Shown here: positions 16,735 through 24,741 of the stretch, one piece after another
Layout of the letters: the number at the start of each line of letters is the position of its first letter
Position numbering within the stretch: the first letter of the stretch is position 1
NCBI GenBank assembly: GCA_050747865.1
Contig: JBOGJI010000285.1
Location: 1-40,187, forward strand
Length of the DNA stretch: 40,187 nucleotides
From: JBOGJI01 sp050747865
GTDB lineage: Bacteria; Acidobacteriota; Thermoanaerobaculia; Multivoradales; JAHEKO01
Direction of reading: 5' to 3'
The notes under the pieces: model-generated
The model's database searches: none
What the model was told of the DNA's origin: nothing
What the model saw: only the letters and a program-made list of their open reading frames with translations
Program-made: the position numbers and the translations under genes

Positions 16735-17267
16735 GGTTCTCGGCGCTCGATCTGCCCGGAGCCTTCCTCATTGGGCTGGAGCGGCACGAGGACGAGCGCG
16801 GATCGTTCGCGCGCACCTTCTGCCGCGGCGAGTTCGAGGCGCGCGGCCTGAACCCGCACGTCGAGCAGAGCAACTTGAGCGTCAACCCGCGGCGCGGGAC
16901 CCTGCGCGGCATGCACTGGCAGGCCGCGCCGCACGAGGAGGCCAAGCTGGTGCGGGTCGCGCGCGGGGCGATCTACGACGTGCTGGTCGATCTGCGCCCC
17001 GACTCGCCCCGCTTCCGCCGCTGGTGCTCGATCGAGCTCACGGCCTCCTCCGGGGATGCCGTCTACGTGCCCGAGCGTGTGGCGCACGGGTTCCTGACCC
17101 TGGAGGACGACACCGAGGTCGTCTACAACATGTCCGCGGCCTACCACCCGGAGTCCGGGAGGGGCGTGCGCTGGGACGACCCGGCGTTCGAGATCGAGTG
17201 GCCATTTCCCCCGCGGGTGATCTCCGAGCGGGACGCAGGCTGGCCGGACTTCGAGGTGTCGCCATGA
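16731..17267 (+). CDS. rfbC: dTDP-4-dehydrorhamnose 3,5-epimerase-like protein
   Basis: 178-residue cupin of the RmlC family, which epimerises NDP-4-keto-6-deoxyhexoses at C3 and/or C5. Seen: ERHEDERGSFARTFCRGEF, QSNLSVNPRRGTLRGMHWQ with the catalytic-region His of RGMHWQ, VRVARGAIYDVLVDLRPDSP, and the second active-site block YVPERVAHGFLTLED with Tyr further on in VVYNMSAAYHPE. The GTG at 16731 overlaps the preceding stop (GTGA), and its own stop overlaps the next ATG. A C3-only epimerase acting with the neighbouring methyltransferase is likely; substrate specificity cannot be told from sequence. Confidence 0.93.
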   Translation: MRFSALDLPGAFLIGLERHEDERGSFARTFCRGEFEARGLNPHVEQSNLSVNPRRGTLRGMHWQAAPHEEAKLVRVARGAIYDVLVDLRPDSPRFRRWCSIELTASSGDAVYVPERVAHGFLTLEDDTEVVYNMSAAYHPESGRGVRWDDPAFEIEWPFPPRVISERDAGWPDFEVSP

Positions 17268-18547
17268 GCGCGTCCGGGACGGGCGAGTCCATGCACGGGC
17301 TGATGCGCGAGCTGTTCCCCATCTGCCGCTCGATCACCGGAGACGGCGTGCGGCGGACTCTGCGCGTCCTGGCCGAGCGCATCCCGCTCGAGCTGCACGA
17401 GGTTGCCACGGGCACGCGGGTGCTCGACTGGGAGGTGCCGAACGAGTGGAACATCCGCGAGGCATGGATCGCCGGACCCGACGGGCGGCGGGTGGTGGAC
17501 TTCGCGGACCACACGCTGCACGTCCTCAACTACAGCGTCCCTGTGCGCCGGCGGCTGGCGCGGGCGGAGCTCGAAGAGCACCTCTTCAGCCTGCCCGAGC
17601 ATCCCGACTGGATCCCCTACCGCACCTCCTACTACAACGAGACCTGGGGCTTCTGCCTGCCGCACCGCCTGCGCACGGAGCTGCCGGACGGGGAGTACGA
17701 GGTCTGCATCGATGCGGATCTGGAGCCGGGATCGCTCACTTATGGGGAGGCCGTGCTGCCGGGTGAGAGCGCCGAAGAGGTCCTCCTCTCCTGCCACTGC
17801 TGCCATCCGTCGCTGGCCAACGACAACCTCTCCGGGCTGGTGGTGATGACCGAGCTGGCTCGGCATCTGGCCGCCCTCGAGTCGCGGCGCTACACCTACC
17901 GCTTCCTCTTCATCCCCGGCACCATCGGCTCCATCACCTGGCTGGCTCTCAATGCGGAGGCCGTGGGCCGCGTCCGTCATGGCCTGGTGGCGGCCAACCT
18001 GGGACACGGCCCGTTCCACTACAAGCGCTCACGTCGCGGGGACGCCGAGATCGACCGCGCGGTGGAGCACGTTCTGGCTGCGGCGGGGGAGGAGCACGCG
18101 ATCGAGGACTTCGTCCCCTTCGGCTACGACGAGCGCCAGTACTGCTCACCCGGCTTCGACCTGCCTGTGGGCTCCATGACCCGGACGCCATGGGGCCGTT
18201 ATCCCGAGTACCACACGTCGGCCGACAACCTCGAATTCGTGCGGCCGGAGGCGCTCGACGGATCTCTAAAGTGTTACTTGAAAGTCATGGAGGTCCTAGA
18301 GCGCAACCGCCGGTACCGCAACCTGAGCCCCAAGGGGGAGCCGCAGCTCGGCCGCCGGGGCCTTTACCGCAAGGTGGGAGGCGACGACAAGGGTAGAGAG
18401 CGCGAGCTGGCTCTGCTGTGGGTCCTCAATCTCTCCGACGGCGAGCACGATCTCCTGGACGTCGCCCAACGATCCGGGATCCCATTCGACACCATCGCCG
18501 AGGCCGCCGAAGCCCTGGTCGCCGCCGACCTCCTGCAGGCCCTCTGA
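17264..18547 (+). CDS. DUF4910/DUF2172 aminopeptidase-like protein
   Basis: 427 residues. Proteins of this family combine an M28 peptidase-like fold with a C-terminal winged helix and are common in surface-sugar gene clusters; no reaction is proven. Seen: MRELFPICRSITGDGVR at the N-terminus, WNIREAWI, the metal-site-like SCHCCHPSLANDNLSGLV near residue 180, FIPGTIGSITWL, and HTSADNLEFV near 320. The last ~60 residues (ELALLWVLNLSDGEHDLLDV, then AQRSGIPFDTIAEAAEALV) are the winged helix. It ends the plus-strand sugar operon that starts with the DUF374 gene. Confidence 0.88.
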   Translation: MSASGTGESMHGLMRELFPICRSITGDGVRRTLRVLAERIPLELHEVATGTRVLDWEVPNEWNIREAWIAGPDGRRVVDFADHTLHVLNYSVPVRRRLARAELEEHLFSLPEHPDWIPYRTSYYNETWGFCLPHRLRTELPDGEYEVCIDADLEPGSLTYGEAVLPGESAEEVLLSCHCCHPSLANDNLSGLVVMTELARHLAALESRRYTYRFLFIPGTIGSITWLALNAEAVGRVRHGLVAANLGHGPFHYKRSRRGDAEIDRAVEHVLAAAGEEHAIEDFVPFGYDERQYCSPGFDLPVGSMTRTPWGRYPEYHTSADNLEFVRPEALDGSLKCYLKVMEVLERNRRYRNLSPKGEPQLGRRGLYRKVGGDDKGRERELALLWVLNLSDGEHDLLDVAQRSGIPFDTIAEAAEALVAADLLQAL

Positions 18548-18580
18548 GCCGAAGAGCAGGGGCCGCCTCCAAAGTGTGGA

Positions 18581-18589
18581 TGTTAGACT
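18581..18589 (+). promoter_or_regulatory. Extended -10 of the second toxin-antitoxin operon
   Basis: TGTTAGACT is an extended -10 box (TGn plus TAGACT) ending six bases before the antitoxin ATG. Transcription would start at or next to the ATG, giving a leaderless mRNA; no Shine-Dalgarno is present in the six bases. Confidence 0.45.
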
Positions 18590-18595
18590 TGCCCC

Positions 18596-18844
18596 ATGTC
18601 CACTGAGGAGCTGCTTGCCGAGGCGCTGCGTCTCTCACGCCGAGAGCGGGCTCGTCTCGCCGAAGAGCTGTTGATCAGCCTCGAAGAGACCGAGGAGTCC
18701 GTCGTATCGGCCTGGGCAGACATTCTCGATCGACGATCGCGGGAGGTGTCCGAAGGCCGCGTGAGGCCCGTCACGTGGGCGACCGCACGCGAACAGATAC
18801 ACACGGAGTTAGAGCGTCGGCGTGCGGCTCGAGCTCCATCCTGA
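18596..18844 (+). CDS. Addiction-module antitoxin (PF09720-type)
   Basis: 82 residues. STEELLAEALRLSRRERARL followed by AEELLISLEETEE is the typical N-terminal helical region of the 'putative addiction module component' family, and VVSAWADILDRRSREVSEGR follows the usual pattern with the acidic/basic middle part. The C-terminus should neutralise the RelE-like toxin. It overlaps the toxin start by 23 bases. The pair separates the two halves of the sugar locus. Confidence 0.87.
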   Translation: MSTEELLAEALRLSRRERARLAEELLISLEETEESVVSAWADILDRRSREVSEGRVRPVTWATAREQIHTELERRRAARAPS

Positions 18845-19151
18845 CGCCCAGGCGGAGTTCCGTTTAGCAGCGCTCTGGTACGAGGAGCACCGTGCCGGTC
18901 TTGGCGACGAGTTCGTCACAGAGGTATCGACCACGCTCCATCGCATCGTGGAACGTCCTGCTGCATATCCGGTCTGGCCAGAGACGCGCGATCGTTCAGT
19001 GCCCATTCGCAAGGCGGTCGTTGACCGGTTTCCGTACCTGATCGGGTTCGAGGCCCACTCCGATCGAATCCTCGTGCTCGCCGTAGCACACGCGAAGCGC
19101 AGTCCCCTGTATTGGCTTGCTCGCGCCGCCGGCGGGAGTGAGTCGACGTAG
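18822..19151 (+). CDS. RelE/ParE-family toxin
   Basis: 109 residues from a GTG inside the antitoxin gene. The ParE/RelE fold is visible: LELHPDAQAEFRLAALWYEE at the start, DEFVTEVSTTLHRIVERPAA, then a strand-rich end with RKAVVDRFPYLIGFEAHSDR and VLAVAHAKRSPLYWLAR, the characteristic 'F.Y.I.F...D...VLAVAH..R.P.YW' closing motif. Whether it poisons ribosome-bound mRNA or gyrase cannot be decided from sequence. Confidence 0.9.
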   Translation: MRLELHPDAQAEFRLAALWYEEHRAGLGDEFVTEVSTTLHRIVERPAAYPVWPETRDRSVPIRKAVVDRFPYLIGFEAHSDRILVLAVAHAKRSPLYWLARAAGGSEST

Positions 19152-19260
19152 TATTCGCCTCCCGCTGCGTCACGTCAGGCTGCTTGGACCTGGGCACATC
19201 CCGGGACTCCCATACAACAAAGGAGTACGAGGGACCGCCTTCAGGTACCACTTGCCTGCT

Positions 19261-19668
19261 TTAGGAGCCTATCGAGGAGTCCTTAAGGAGCGACTCGATC
19301 TCCTCGTCCTTGACGAGACCTATGCACATGGGCGCGTCGCTACCCTTGAGATCGCTCTGGCCGCAGACTAAGGCGAGGAACCTCGCCCCGCCGTTCCGAC
19401 GTAGGCGGCCCAACTGTTCGCGATGTTCTCGGGCGAACGTGAAGCTCCACGAGGTCGATTCGGTCCTCTTGCGCGTCTTGGGCGTCGCGCAGTACTTGAG
19501 ATAGAAGTAGGCCTCGTCTGGGAAGCCGGGTAGCCCGTCCACCTTGTAGACGGCCCGCTCTTCCGACTGATGTTCGAACAGGCGGATCGCTGTTGTGCCA
19601 GGAGGCGATTCCCTCATCAGTCTACACAGAACGGCTCCGTGGAACAGCTCAAGTTGCTGGAGACGCAT
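19261..19668 (-). CDS. Unrecognised protein, second gene of a two-gene operon
   Basis: 135 residues, start ATG at 19668 chosen because GGAGGT (19675-19680) is six bases upstream. Visible features: MRLQQLELFHGAVLCRLMRE, TAIRLFEHQSEERAVYKVDG, AYFYLKYCATPK, WSFTFAREHREQLGRLRR, RFLALVCGQSDLKG and CIGLVKDEEIESLL. The pattern of alternating strands with 'W.FTF...H' and 'F.ALVCG' recalls an uncharacterised family in which a small beta-rich protein follows a winged-helix partner. No signal peptide or membrane segment. Function unknown. It ends convergently with the toxin gene, ~110 bases away. Confidence 0.7.
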   Translation of the reverse strand: MRLQQLELFHGAVLCRLMRESPPGTTAIRLFEHQSEERAVYKVDGLPGFPDEAYFYLKYCATPKTRKRTESTSWSFTFAREHREQLGRLRRNGGARFLALVCGQSDLKGSDAPMCIGLVKDEEIESLLKDSSIGS

Positions 19669-19672
19669 CCAC

Positions 19673-20119
19673 TTACCTCCCAATGGGTTCGAACGGAAGA
19701 GTCCGAATGAACTCCGCTAACCTGTTGGCCTCGCGCTGGTTCAGGTCCTGGGGGAGCTCCAGCTGCACTTGGAAGTCGGGCCTCAAGACGAAGCGATGAC
19801 CGATGGTTCCAGCATCCTTCGCTAGTTCCATCGAGGACGCCTGACCGACGGCCTTTGCCGTCCCATCTGCCCATTCCATGCGGCTCGGGTGGCCGCCTCG
19901 CCCGACAACGAATCGGCCAACGTCACGCGATTCAAGGCTCCTGAACATGGCGATGACTTCGCCGCGGTCTACCTGACCGCCCTCCGACTCCAGACGCTCC
20001 TGAACAGCGTCTACAGTGGTTGCCTGTTCTGTCGGGGGCCACACCGCTCGCAGAATCTCTACACCCCTCTTGTCCCTCGATACCGCCTCTTCCAGCTCTT
20101 TTGGCAAGCTTGCCTTCAT
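19673..20119 (-). CDS. Winged-helix-like protein, first gene of a two-gene operon
   Basis: 148 residues from the ATG at 20119 (GGAGG five bases upstream). The first ~85 residues (TVDAVQERLESEGGQVDRGE, then VIAMFRSLESRDVGRFVVGR and GGHPSRMEWADG) look like a winged helix of a type seen in small bacterial proteins, where 'LE..G.G.F..GR.G.PSR..W' is conserved. The C-terminus FVLRPDFQVQLELPQDLNQR, then EANRLAEFIRTLPFE is a strand plus helix motif found in several uncharacterised families. The downstream gene starts four bases after its stop, with its ribosome site inside the last codons, so the two are translationally coupled. Function unknown. Confidence 0.75.
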   Translation of the reverse strand: MKASLPKELEEAVSRDKRGVEILRAVWPPTEQATTVDAVQERLESEGGQVDRGEVIAMFRSLESRDVGRFVVGRGGHPSRMEWADGTAKAVGQASSMELAKDAGTIGHRFVLRPDFQVQLELPQDLNQREANRLAEFIRTLPFEPIGR

Positions 20120-20157
20120 GGTTTCCTCCAAGGCCTCGATGTATCGCTCATAGATTT

Positions 20158-20186
20158 AGTATGACAGATCCTTATCGTCTTGTCAA
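20158..20186 (-). promoter_or_regulatory. Promoter of the two-gene operon at 19261-20119
   Basis: Minus strand TTGACA (20181-20186, perfect -35) and CATACT (20158-20163) are separated by 17 bases, 38 bases before the ATG. The surrounding ~100 bases are clearly A+T-richer than the window. The right-hand remainder up to 20341 holds nothing I can identify. Confidence 0.7.
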
Positions 20187-20341
20187 GATCTTGGGCGATC
20201 AAGGAGAAGATTTTGAAGCTGCCTTCCGATTCTAGTGGGTTGGGTGAGTGTGTCAGAGGCTTATGTGAGTGCGATGGCGAACAAACAGGCGTGGCACCGG
20301 GCCGTCAGGCCTAGGCACGGAGAAGAGAGCTGGCGGCGAAG

Positions 20342-21403
20342 CTACGCGGGGACGAGTCCACTGGGCCTGTCCGCCCAGTGCAGCTCGGGGGTCAGGGCGC
20401 CGCTGTCGCGCAGGCCGGAGAGGACCTTGAGGCGCATCCAGTCGGAGTCGCGGAAATTGCGGTCCGAGAAGCCGATCGCCTGGAGCTCGGCGGCCAGCTC
20501 CGCGACCGCCTGCTCGAGAGTGACCTGCGGCAGGTGATCCGGGGCGAGGCGGCGGAAGAGCCCGAAGTCGACGCGATAGGAGCGTCTGTCCGGTGGCGCG
20601 GCTTGGTTGATCGACACCTCGACGCCGTGGAGTGCACCGGCCACCGCCGCGGCCAGATCGCGGATCTGGTAGTTCCAGGTGTCGCTGCCGGTATTGACCG
20701 CCAGATAGGCCTCACCGGGCCTCTCCAGCGCCCAGTCGATGGTGCGCGCCATGTCCCGCACGTGGATGAGGGGCCGCCAGGGGGTGCCGTCGGAGAGAAC
20801 CGTGATCCTGCTCTCGGCGACCGCCGCGGCGACGAAGTCATTGAGCACCAGATCGAGCCGCAGCCGGTCCGAGAGCCCGCAGGCGGTGGCGAAGCGCAGG
20901 CAGGTGACCCGGAAACCGTCGCCGGCGAGCGGCACGAGATCCCTCTCGGTGAGGACCTTCGAACGCGCGTAGGCCGTCAGCGGATTGAGCTCGGAGCTCT
21001 CGTCCCGAGGTCCGTCCGCTCCCGCCCCGTACATGCTGCAGCTCGAGGCGAAGACGAAGGATCGAACGCCCGCGGCCCGTGCCGCGCGCGCCAGCGCGAT
21101 GCTGGCCTCGTGGTTGACGTCGAGCGTCACCTCCTCGAACGCCTTGCCCATGGGATCGTTCGAGATCGCCGCCAGGTGGACGACCGCGTCGATGCCGTCG
21201 AGCAGCTCTGGCGGCACCCGGCGTGTGTCGCCGAACCATTGCCGGTCGAGCAGCCGCTCGGGGTAGGTGCCGGGCCGGGTGAGACAGTGGGCGAAGAAGC
21301 CGCTGTCGAAGCCGATCAGCGTGGCGTCGGGTCGCACCGCGCGCAGATGGCGCACGAGGACCGGTCCGACGTAACCCATGTTGCCCGTGATCAGGATGCG
21401 CAT
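20342..21403 (-). CDS. NAD-dependent epimerase/dehydratase (extended SDR)
   Basis: 353 residues. Rossmann motif ITGNMGYVG at the N-terminus, DAVVHLAAISNDP near 75, catalytic triad candidates in SSCSMYGAG and YARSK (Tyr-x3-Lys near residues 150-154), and IHVRDMARTIDWAL. The family converts NDP-sugars, for example by 4-keto reduction or 4-epimerisation; this member belongs to those that accompany C-methyltransferases in deoxysugar clusters, but the product cannot be named. Located just downstream of the permease gene and separated from it by ~30 bases, on the strand opposite the other sugar genes. Confidence 0.9.
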   Translation of the reverse strand: MRILITGNMGYVGPVLVRHLRAVRPDATLIGFDSGFFAHCLTRPGTYPERLLDRQWFGDTRRVPPELLDGIDAVVHLAAISNDPMGKAFEEVTLDVNHEASIALARAARAAGVRSFVFASSCSMYGAGADGPRDESSELNPLTAYARSKVLTERDLVPLAGDGFRVTCLRFATACGLSDRLRLDLVLNDFVAAAVAESRITVLSDGTPWRPLIHVRDMARTIDWALERPGEAYLAVNTGSDTWNYQIRDLAAAVAGALHGVEVSINQAAPPDRRSYRVDFGLFRRLAPDHLPQVTLEQAVAELAAELQAIGFSDRNFRDSDWMRLKVLSGLRDSGALTPELHWADRPSGLVPA

Positions 21404-21433
21404 CTCGATCCCCGCTCGCCGCAGCGGCGGAGT

Positions 21434-22786
21434 CTATCGCGTGGTTCTCCGGAAGTGGTGCGCGACGGCGTAGAGCAGGAGCCCGAGGAGCAGCGCGAGA
21501 GCGCCCGCCAGCGCCTCTTTCGGACGCTGCCAGGCGACGAAGAGGATCACGGCGCTGTTCACCGCCAGGAACAGCAGCGGAGTGAAGGGGTAGCCCCAGG
21601 CCCGGTAGTGGGCGTCGGAGCCCGGGTTGCGCCGCCGGAGCCGGAAGACACCGGCCACGGTCAGTGACGTCGAGGCGATCAACAGCACCTCCATGAACGT
21701 GAGCACGGCCTCGAAGGTGGAGGTCAGGAGCATCAGCAGCACGATCCCGGTCTGCAGGAGGATTGCGCAGTAGGGGACGCCGAAGCGGTTCTTGTGGGCG
21801 AGCAGGCGCAGCAGCGGGTAGTCCTCGCCCATGACCTGGGCGACGCGGGGCCCGGCCCAGGTCATGGCGCTAACCGACGAGACCAGGCCGATGCAGATCA
21901 GCAGGGACATCAAGTTGCCGCCGCCGGTACCGAAGATGCGGCGCGCCGCGATCAGGCCGACCTCGATCTTGCCGGCCATCTCCGCCGCCGGAGTGCTGTA
22001 GAGAAACGCGGCGTTGATGCCCACGTAGAGCGCGGTGACCACTAGGGTGCCGAGAATCACCGAGCGCGGGATGTTGTGGCGCGGATCGGCGACCTCCCCG
22101 GTGACGTAGATCGACGCATTCCACCCGGAATAGGAATAGAGCACGTAGATCAGGGCGATCGAGAGGGGGCCGAGGACGCCGAGGGACAGCCCCTCTGCCA
22201 TCGGCATGCCGTGCCATGCGGAGGGGGGGCGAGAGGGGCCCGACGCAACGCCGAAAGCGGCGGCGGTCAATGTGAGCAGGAGGGTGACCTTGAGGATCAC
22301 GAACGCATTGAGGAACCGGCTCCCTACGCGCAGCGGGCAGAGGAACACGACACAGGTGGCGAGGGTCAGGGCGGCCGCGGCCGGCAGGGCGCCGATCGCC
22401 GGAACGACCGCCGACAGATAGGCGCCGAAAGCCATCGCCGCCAGAGCGACGGGCGCGGCAAAGCCCACCGTGAGGGAGATCCACCCGGCGAGAAACCCCG
22501 CCGCAGGGTGGTAGAGGCGGGAGAGCAGATGGTACTCGCCGCCGGACCGGGGCATCGCCGAGGCGAGCTCGGCGTAGGTGAGCCCCCCGCACAGGGACAC
22601 GACTCCTCCCAGCAGCCAGATGAGCACGATCAGCGGCGCCGACCGGATCTCCGCCACCTGGAAACCGAGGCTGGTGAACACCCCCGTGCCGATCATGTTG
22701 CCGATGACGATCGCGGTCGCGGAGGGCAGCGCCACCGCGCCGCGGGTCGCGGAGTCCGAAGAGGGTGGAGGAGCGTGAGTCCGCAC
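21434..22786 (-). CDS. APC-family amino acid permease
   Basis: About 450 residues with roughly 12 hydrophobic segments. The first helix contains AIVIGNMIGTGVFTSLGF, the unwound substrate-binding motif of APC transporters (GxIxGTGIF), followed by LIWLLGGVVSLCGGLTYAEL with SAMPRSGGEYHLLSRLYHP. Helix 6 region LYSYSGWNASIYVTGEVADP is also typical. Substrate not predictable; probably an amino acid. Start: GTG at 22786 gives the family N-terminus; a TTG at 22813 would add nine residues. It is divergent from the nucleotidyltransferase gene, with only ~30 bases between, and has no obvious link to sugar synthesis. Confidence 0.92.
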   Translation of the reverse strand: MRTHAPPPSSDSATRGAVALPSATAIVIGNMIGTGVFTSLGFQVAEIRSAPLIVLIWLLGGVVSLCGGLTYAELASAMPRSGGEYHLLSRLYHPAAGFLAGWISLTVGFAAPVALAAMAFGAYLSAVVPAIGALPAAAALTLATCVVFLCPLRVGSRFLNAFVILKVTLLLTLTAAAFGVASGPSRPPSAWHGMPMAEGLSLGVLGPLSIALIYVLYSYSGWNASIYVTGEVADPRHNIPRSVILGTLVVTALYVGINAAFLYSTPAAEMAGKIEVGLIAARRIFGTGGGNLMSLLICIGLVSSVSAMTWAGPRVAQVMGEDYPLLRLLAHKNRFGVPYCAILLQTGIVLLMLLTSTFEAVLTFMEVLLIASTSLTVAGVFRLRRRNPGSDAHYRAWGYPFTPLLFLAVNSAVILFVAWQRPKEALAGALALLLGLLLYAVAHHFRRTTR

Positions 22787-22818
22787 TGTTACTGCATACC
22801 AGGCTACACTCAAACGTG

Positions 22819-23613
22819 ATGTCCGATGTGGTGGGGCTCATTCCCGCGGCGGGTCGGGGAAACCGGCTGCCGGGCCTGGTGGGCAGCAAAGAGGTGCTGC
22901 CGCTGCCGGAGTCGCTGCGACGGCAGGGGCTGGAGGTGGCGGCAGACTGCCTGATATGGGGGTTCGGCCAGGCCGGCATCCGACAGGCGGTGGTGCTTGT
23001 GCGTCCCGGCAAGGAGGACATCCCGGAGCGGCTTGGGCTGCGCCGTTTCGACGTCGACCTCGTCTACGAGGAGGTGGGGGAGACGCGCTCGACGGTCGAG
23101 ACCCTGGCGGCGGCTCGCCGACGGGTCGCGGGCGCCGTCGTCGCCCTCGGCTTTCCCGATGTCCTGCTGCGACCGGCGGACGGCTTCGGCGCCCTGCTGC
23201 GACGGCTGGAGGGCGGCGACGCCATGGCGGTTCTGGGCCTCTATCCCAACGACCGCCCTGAGCGCTCGGACATCGTGGAGCTCGCGGCGGACGGCACAGT
23301 CCGCGAGATCCGGGTCAAACCCGTCGGAGCGAAGCCGGGGCTCGCCTGGATGACCGCCGTGTGGCGCCCATCGCTGACCGACCTGATGGCCTCGCATGTC
23401 GGCCGGGAGGGGTCGCATGTGCGGACCGGAGCGGAGCGCCGCGAGCTTCAGCCGGGCGACGTGCTCCGGGAGGCGCTCCTCGCCGGGCAGCGCCTCGACG
23501 CGGTCGCCTTCCCCGAGGGCGCGAGCCTGGACATCGGGACGCCCGCGGATCTGGCGCGTGCGGCTACTTTCGACTTGGGAGTGCCGACCCCGGCGAAGGC
23601 CGCCGGCTCATGA
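22819..23613 (+). CDS. Nucleotidyltransferase (sugar-1-phosphate type)
   Basis: 264 residues of the GT-A-like nucleotidyltransferase fold. The N-terminus VGLIPAAGRGNRLPGLVGSK is the NTP-binding GxGxR-x-K type loop, and VALGFPDVLL stands where the family has its 'GDVL/GFPD' metal-binding motif; ASLDIGTPADLARA near the end corresponds to the 'DiGTPe' motif. It activates a sugar phosphate as an NDP-sugar, likely for the deoxysugar pathway of the neighbouring epimerase and methyltransferase genes. TACACT eight bases before the ATG could be a -10. Its 3' end overlaps the ParB-like gene tail-to-tail by six bases. Confidence 0.85.
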   Translation: MSDVVGLIPAAGRGNRLPGLVGSKEVLPLPESLRRQGLEVAADCLIWGFGQAGIRQAVVLVRPGKEDIPERLGLRRFDVDLVYEEVGETRSTVETLAAARRRVAGAVVALGFPDVLLRPADGFGALLRRLEGGDAMAVLGLYPNDRPERSDIVELAADGTVREIRVKPVGAKPGLAWMTAVWRPSLTDLMASHVGREGSHVRTGAERRELQPGDVLREALLAGQRLDAVAFPEGASLDIGTPADLARAATFDLGVPTPAKAAGS

Positions 23614-24672
23614 ACCCTCGAGCTGCACACCGGTGACCTCTTCAACCCGCGACAGGGCACGGGCGAGGCGGCGCAGCAGCTCGACGCGCGGAGCCTCCCC
23701 GATACGCACCGCCTCGACCTCCTGCAGCGGCATCGACTCAAGCTTCTGGGCCGCGCGGTCGACATACCAATAGAGCCCCGAGTCGCGCGTCGGATCGCGT
23801 CGGTCCAGCAGCTCGCGGGCCGCCGCGGCGCCGGCGCTCTCGAACAGGCCGCGAGCGTCGGGATCGGCGAGGATGTCCGGCAGCTCACGGACCTCGCGAG
23901 CGGTGGTCAACCGGCCCTCCTCGATCCAGCGGCCGAACTGCTCCATGAACCGCGGGTCACGGGCTCGACGCTGCCTCAGCGCCGGCCGGTTCATGAGCTC
24001 CTCGAAGAGCGGGAAGCGCTCGTGGGCCGAGCTGCCGCCGGTACGCTTTTCGTAGCTTCGCGTTTCCTCGTAGGCGGCGAGCTTGTTGGCGAGCTTGTCA
24101 TGGCTCCATCGCAGGTGGGTGGCAAGGAACTCCTCGCTCGCCCCGTGCACCCGATGCATGCGCCAGACGTAGGCGGCCTGATCGTAGCCGCGCCAAGGGA
24201 TCTTCTGCGCGATGTGCAGGTCTCCCAGCAGCAGGGCGATCTGAACCTCGGTAACGTCGGGCGGCAGCACACGCACGTGGATCCGGGCGAAGCGCTCGTC
24301 GTCCGGATGCTCGCGTTGCAGCGCCCGCAGCGCCACCGTTCTGCAGTTCCCTTCGACCAGCGTTCCGTCGTGACGGACCAGGGGGTCCTCCAGCAGCCCG
24401 CCGTTCTGCAGGATGCTCTTGGCCAATGCCCGGACTTGGGGCAGATTCCACAGGCGGCGCTGCAGCTCGCGCTGGGCAGGCTTCCTGCGGTGCGCGGACG
24501 GGGGCAGCAGCGAGGTGAGTCGCGGATTGTCGGGATCGAGGCGAAGTTCGCGCACCGGCCACAGCTCGCGCCGGATCTCCAGGCTGGCTTCGCCCAGCGG
24601 GACCTGGATGACCCTCGAATCGGCTGCGGCTTCCACGACTCTTTGCCTTCGCCGGTGGCTGGTGCTGCCCAT
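23608..24672 (-). CDS. ParB/Srx-like domain protein
   Basis: 354 residues. Residues ~30-170 resemble a ParB-like nuclease/CTPase domain: ELWPVRELRLDPDNPRLTSL, VRALAKSILQNGGLLEDPLV, HDGTLVEGNCRTVALRALQR and HIAQKIPWRGYDQAAYVWRM. The GNCR block corresponds to the 'ENxxR' motif of the family. The helical second half (HGASEEFLATHLRWSHDKLA) may be an HTH similar to that of ParB. No parA is nearby, so this is a solitary domain relative, not the chromosome-partition ParB. Some relatives act as phage or plasmid modifiers; function here unknown. Start ATG at 24672 has no strong Shine-Dalgarno. Confidence 0.75.
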   Translation of the reverse strand: MGSTSHRRRQRVVEAAADSRVIQVPLGEASLEIRRELWPVRELRLDPDNPRLTSLLPPSAHRRKPAQRELQRRLWNLPQVRALAKSILQNGGLLEDPLVRHDGTLVEGNCRTVALRALQREHPDDERFARIHVRVLPPDVTEVQIALLLGDLHIAQKIPWRGYDQAAYVWRMHRVHGASEEFLATHLRWSHDKLANKLAAYEETRSYEKRTGGSSAHERFPLFEELMNRPALRQRRARDPRFMEQFGRWIEEGRLTTAREVRELPDILADPDARGLFESAGAAAARELLDRRDPTRDSGLYWYVDRAAQKLESMPLQEVEAVRIGEAPRVELLRRLARALSRVEEVTGVQLEGS

Positions 24673-24695
24673 TGGCGGCGAGAAGGAGCGAGGTC

Positions 24696-24704
24696 ATCGT
24701 AGCA
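24696..24704 (-). promoter_or_regulatory. Extended -10 of the ParB-like gene
   Basis: Minus strand TGCTACGAT, ending 23 bases before the ATG at 24672. It is seven bases from the opposing TGCTATAGT box, so two divergent promoters fit in 24 bases. Confidence 0.45.
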
Positions 24705-24710
24705 TGAGGC

Positions 24711-24719
24711 TGCTATAGT
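24711..24719 (+). promoter_or_regulatory. Extended -10 of the ribH operon
   Basis: TGCTATAGT (extended -10, TATAGT 5 of 6 to consensus). Transcription would start near 24726, leaving a ~16-base leader that contains GGAGGAG before the ribH GTG. There is therefore no room for an FMN riboswitch. Confidence 0.55.
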
Positions 24720-24741
24720 TCGTTTTTGCTGGAGGAGCCGC

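Noticed and set aside
14844..17267. An 807-codon frame read through DUF374, the methyltransferase and rfbC.
   Set aside because: Only the final 178 residues (rfbC, from the GTG at 16731) are real; the rest is out of frame with two well-recognised proteins.
18266..18286. A second copy of the AAGTGTT-CTTGAA dyad found before the MerR gene.
   Set aside because: It is within the DUF4910 coding region, encodes family-typical residues (KCYLKVME), and the symmetry is only partial.
24673..24741. An FMN riboswitch before ribH.
   Set aside because: The leader is too short (about 16 bases) and lacks any conserved RFN sequence.
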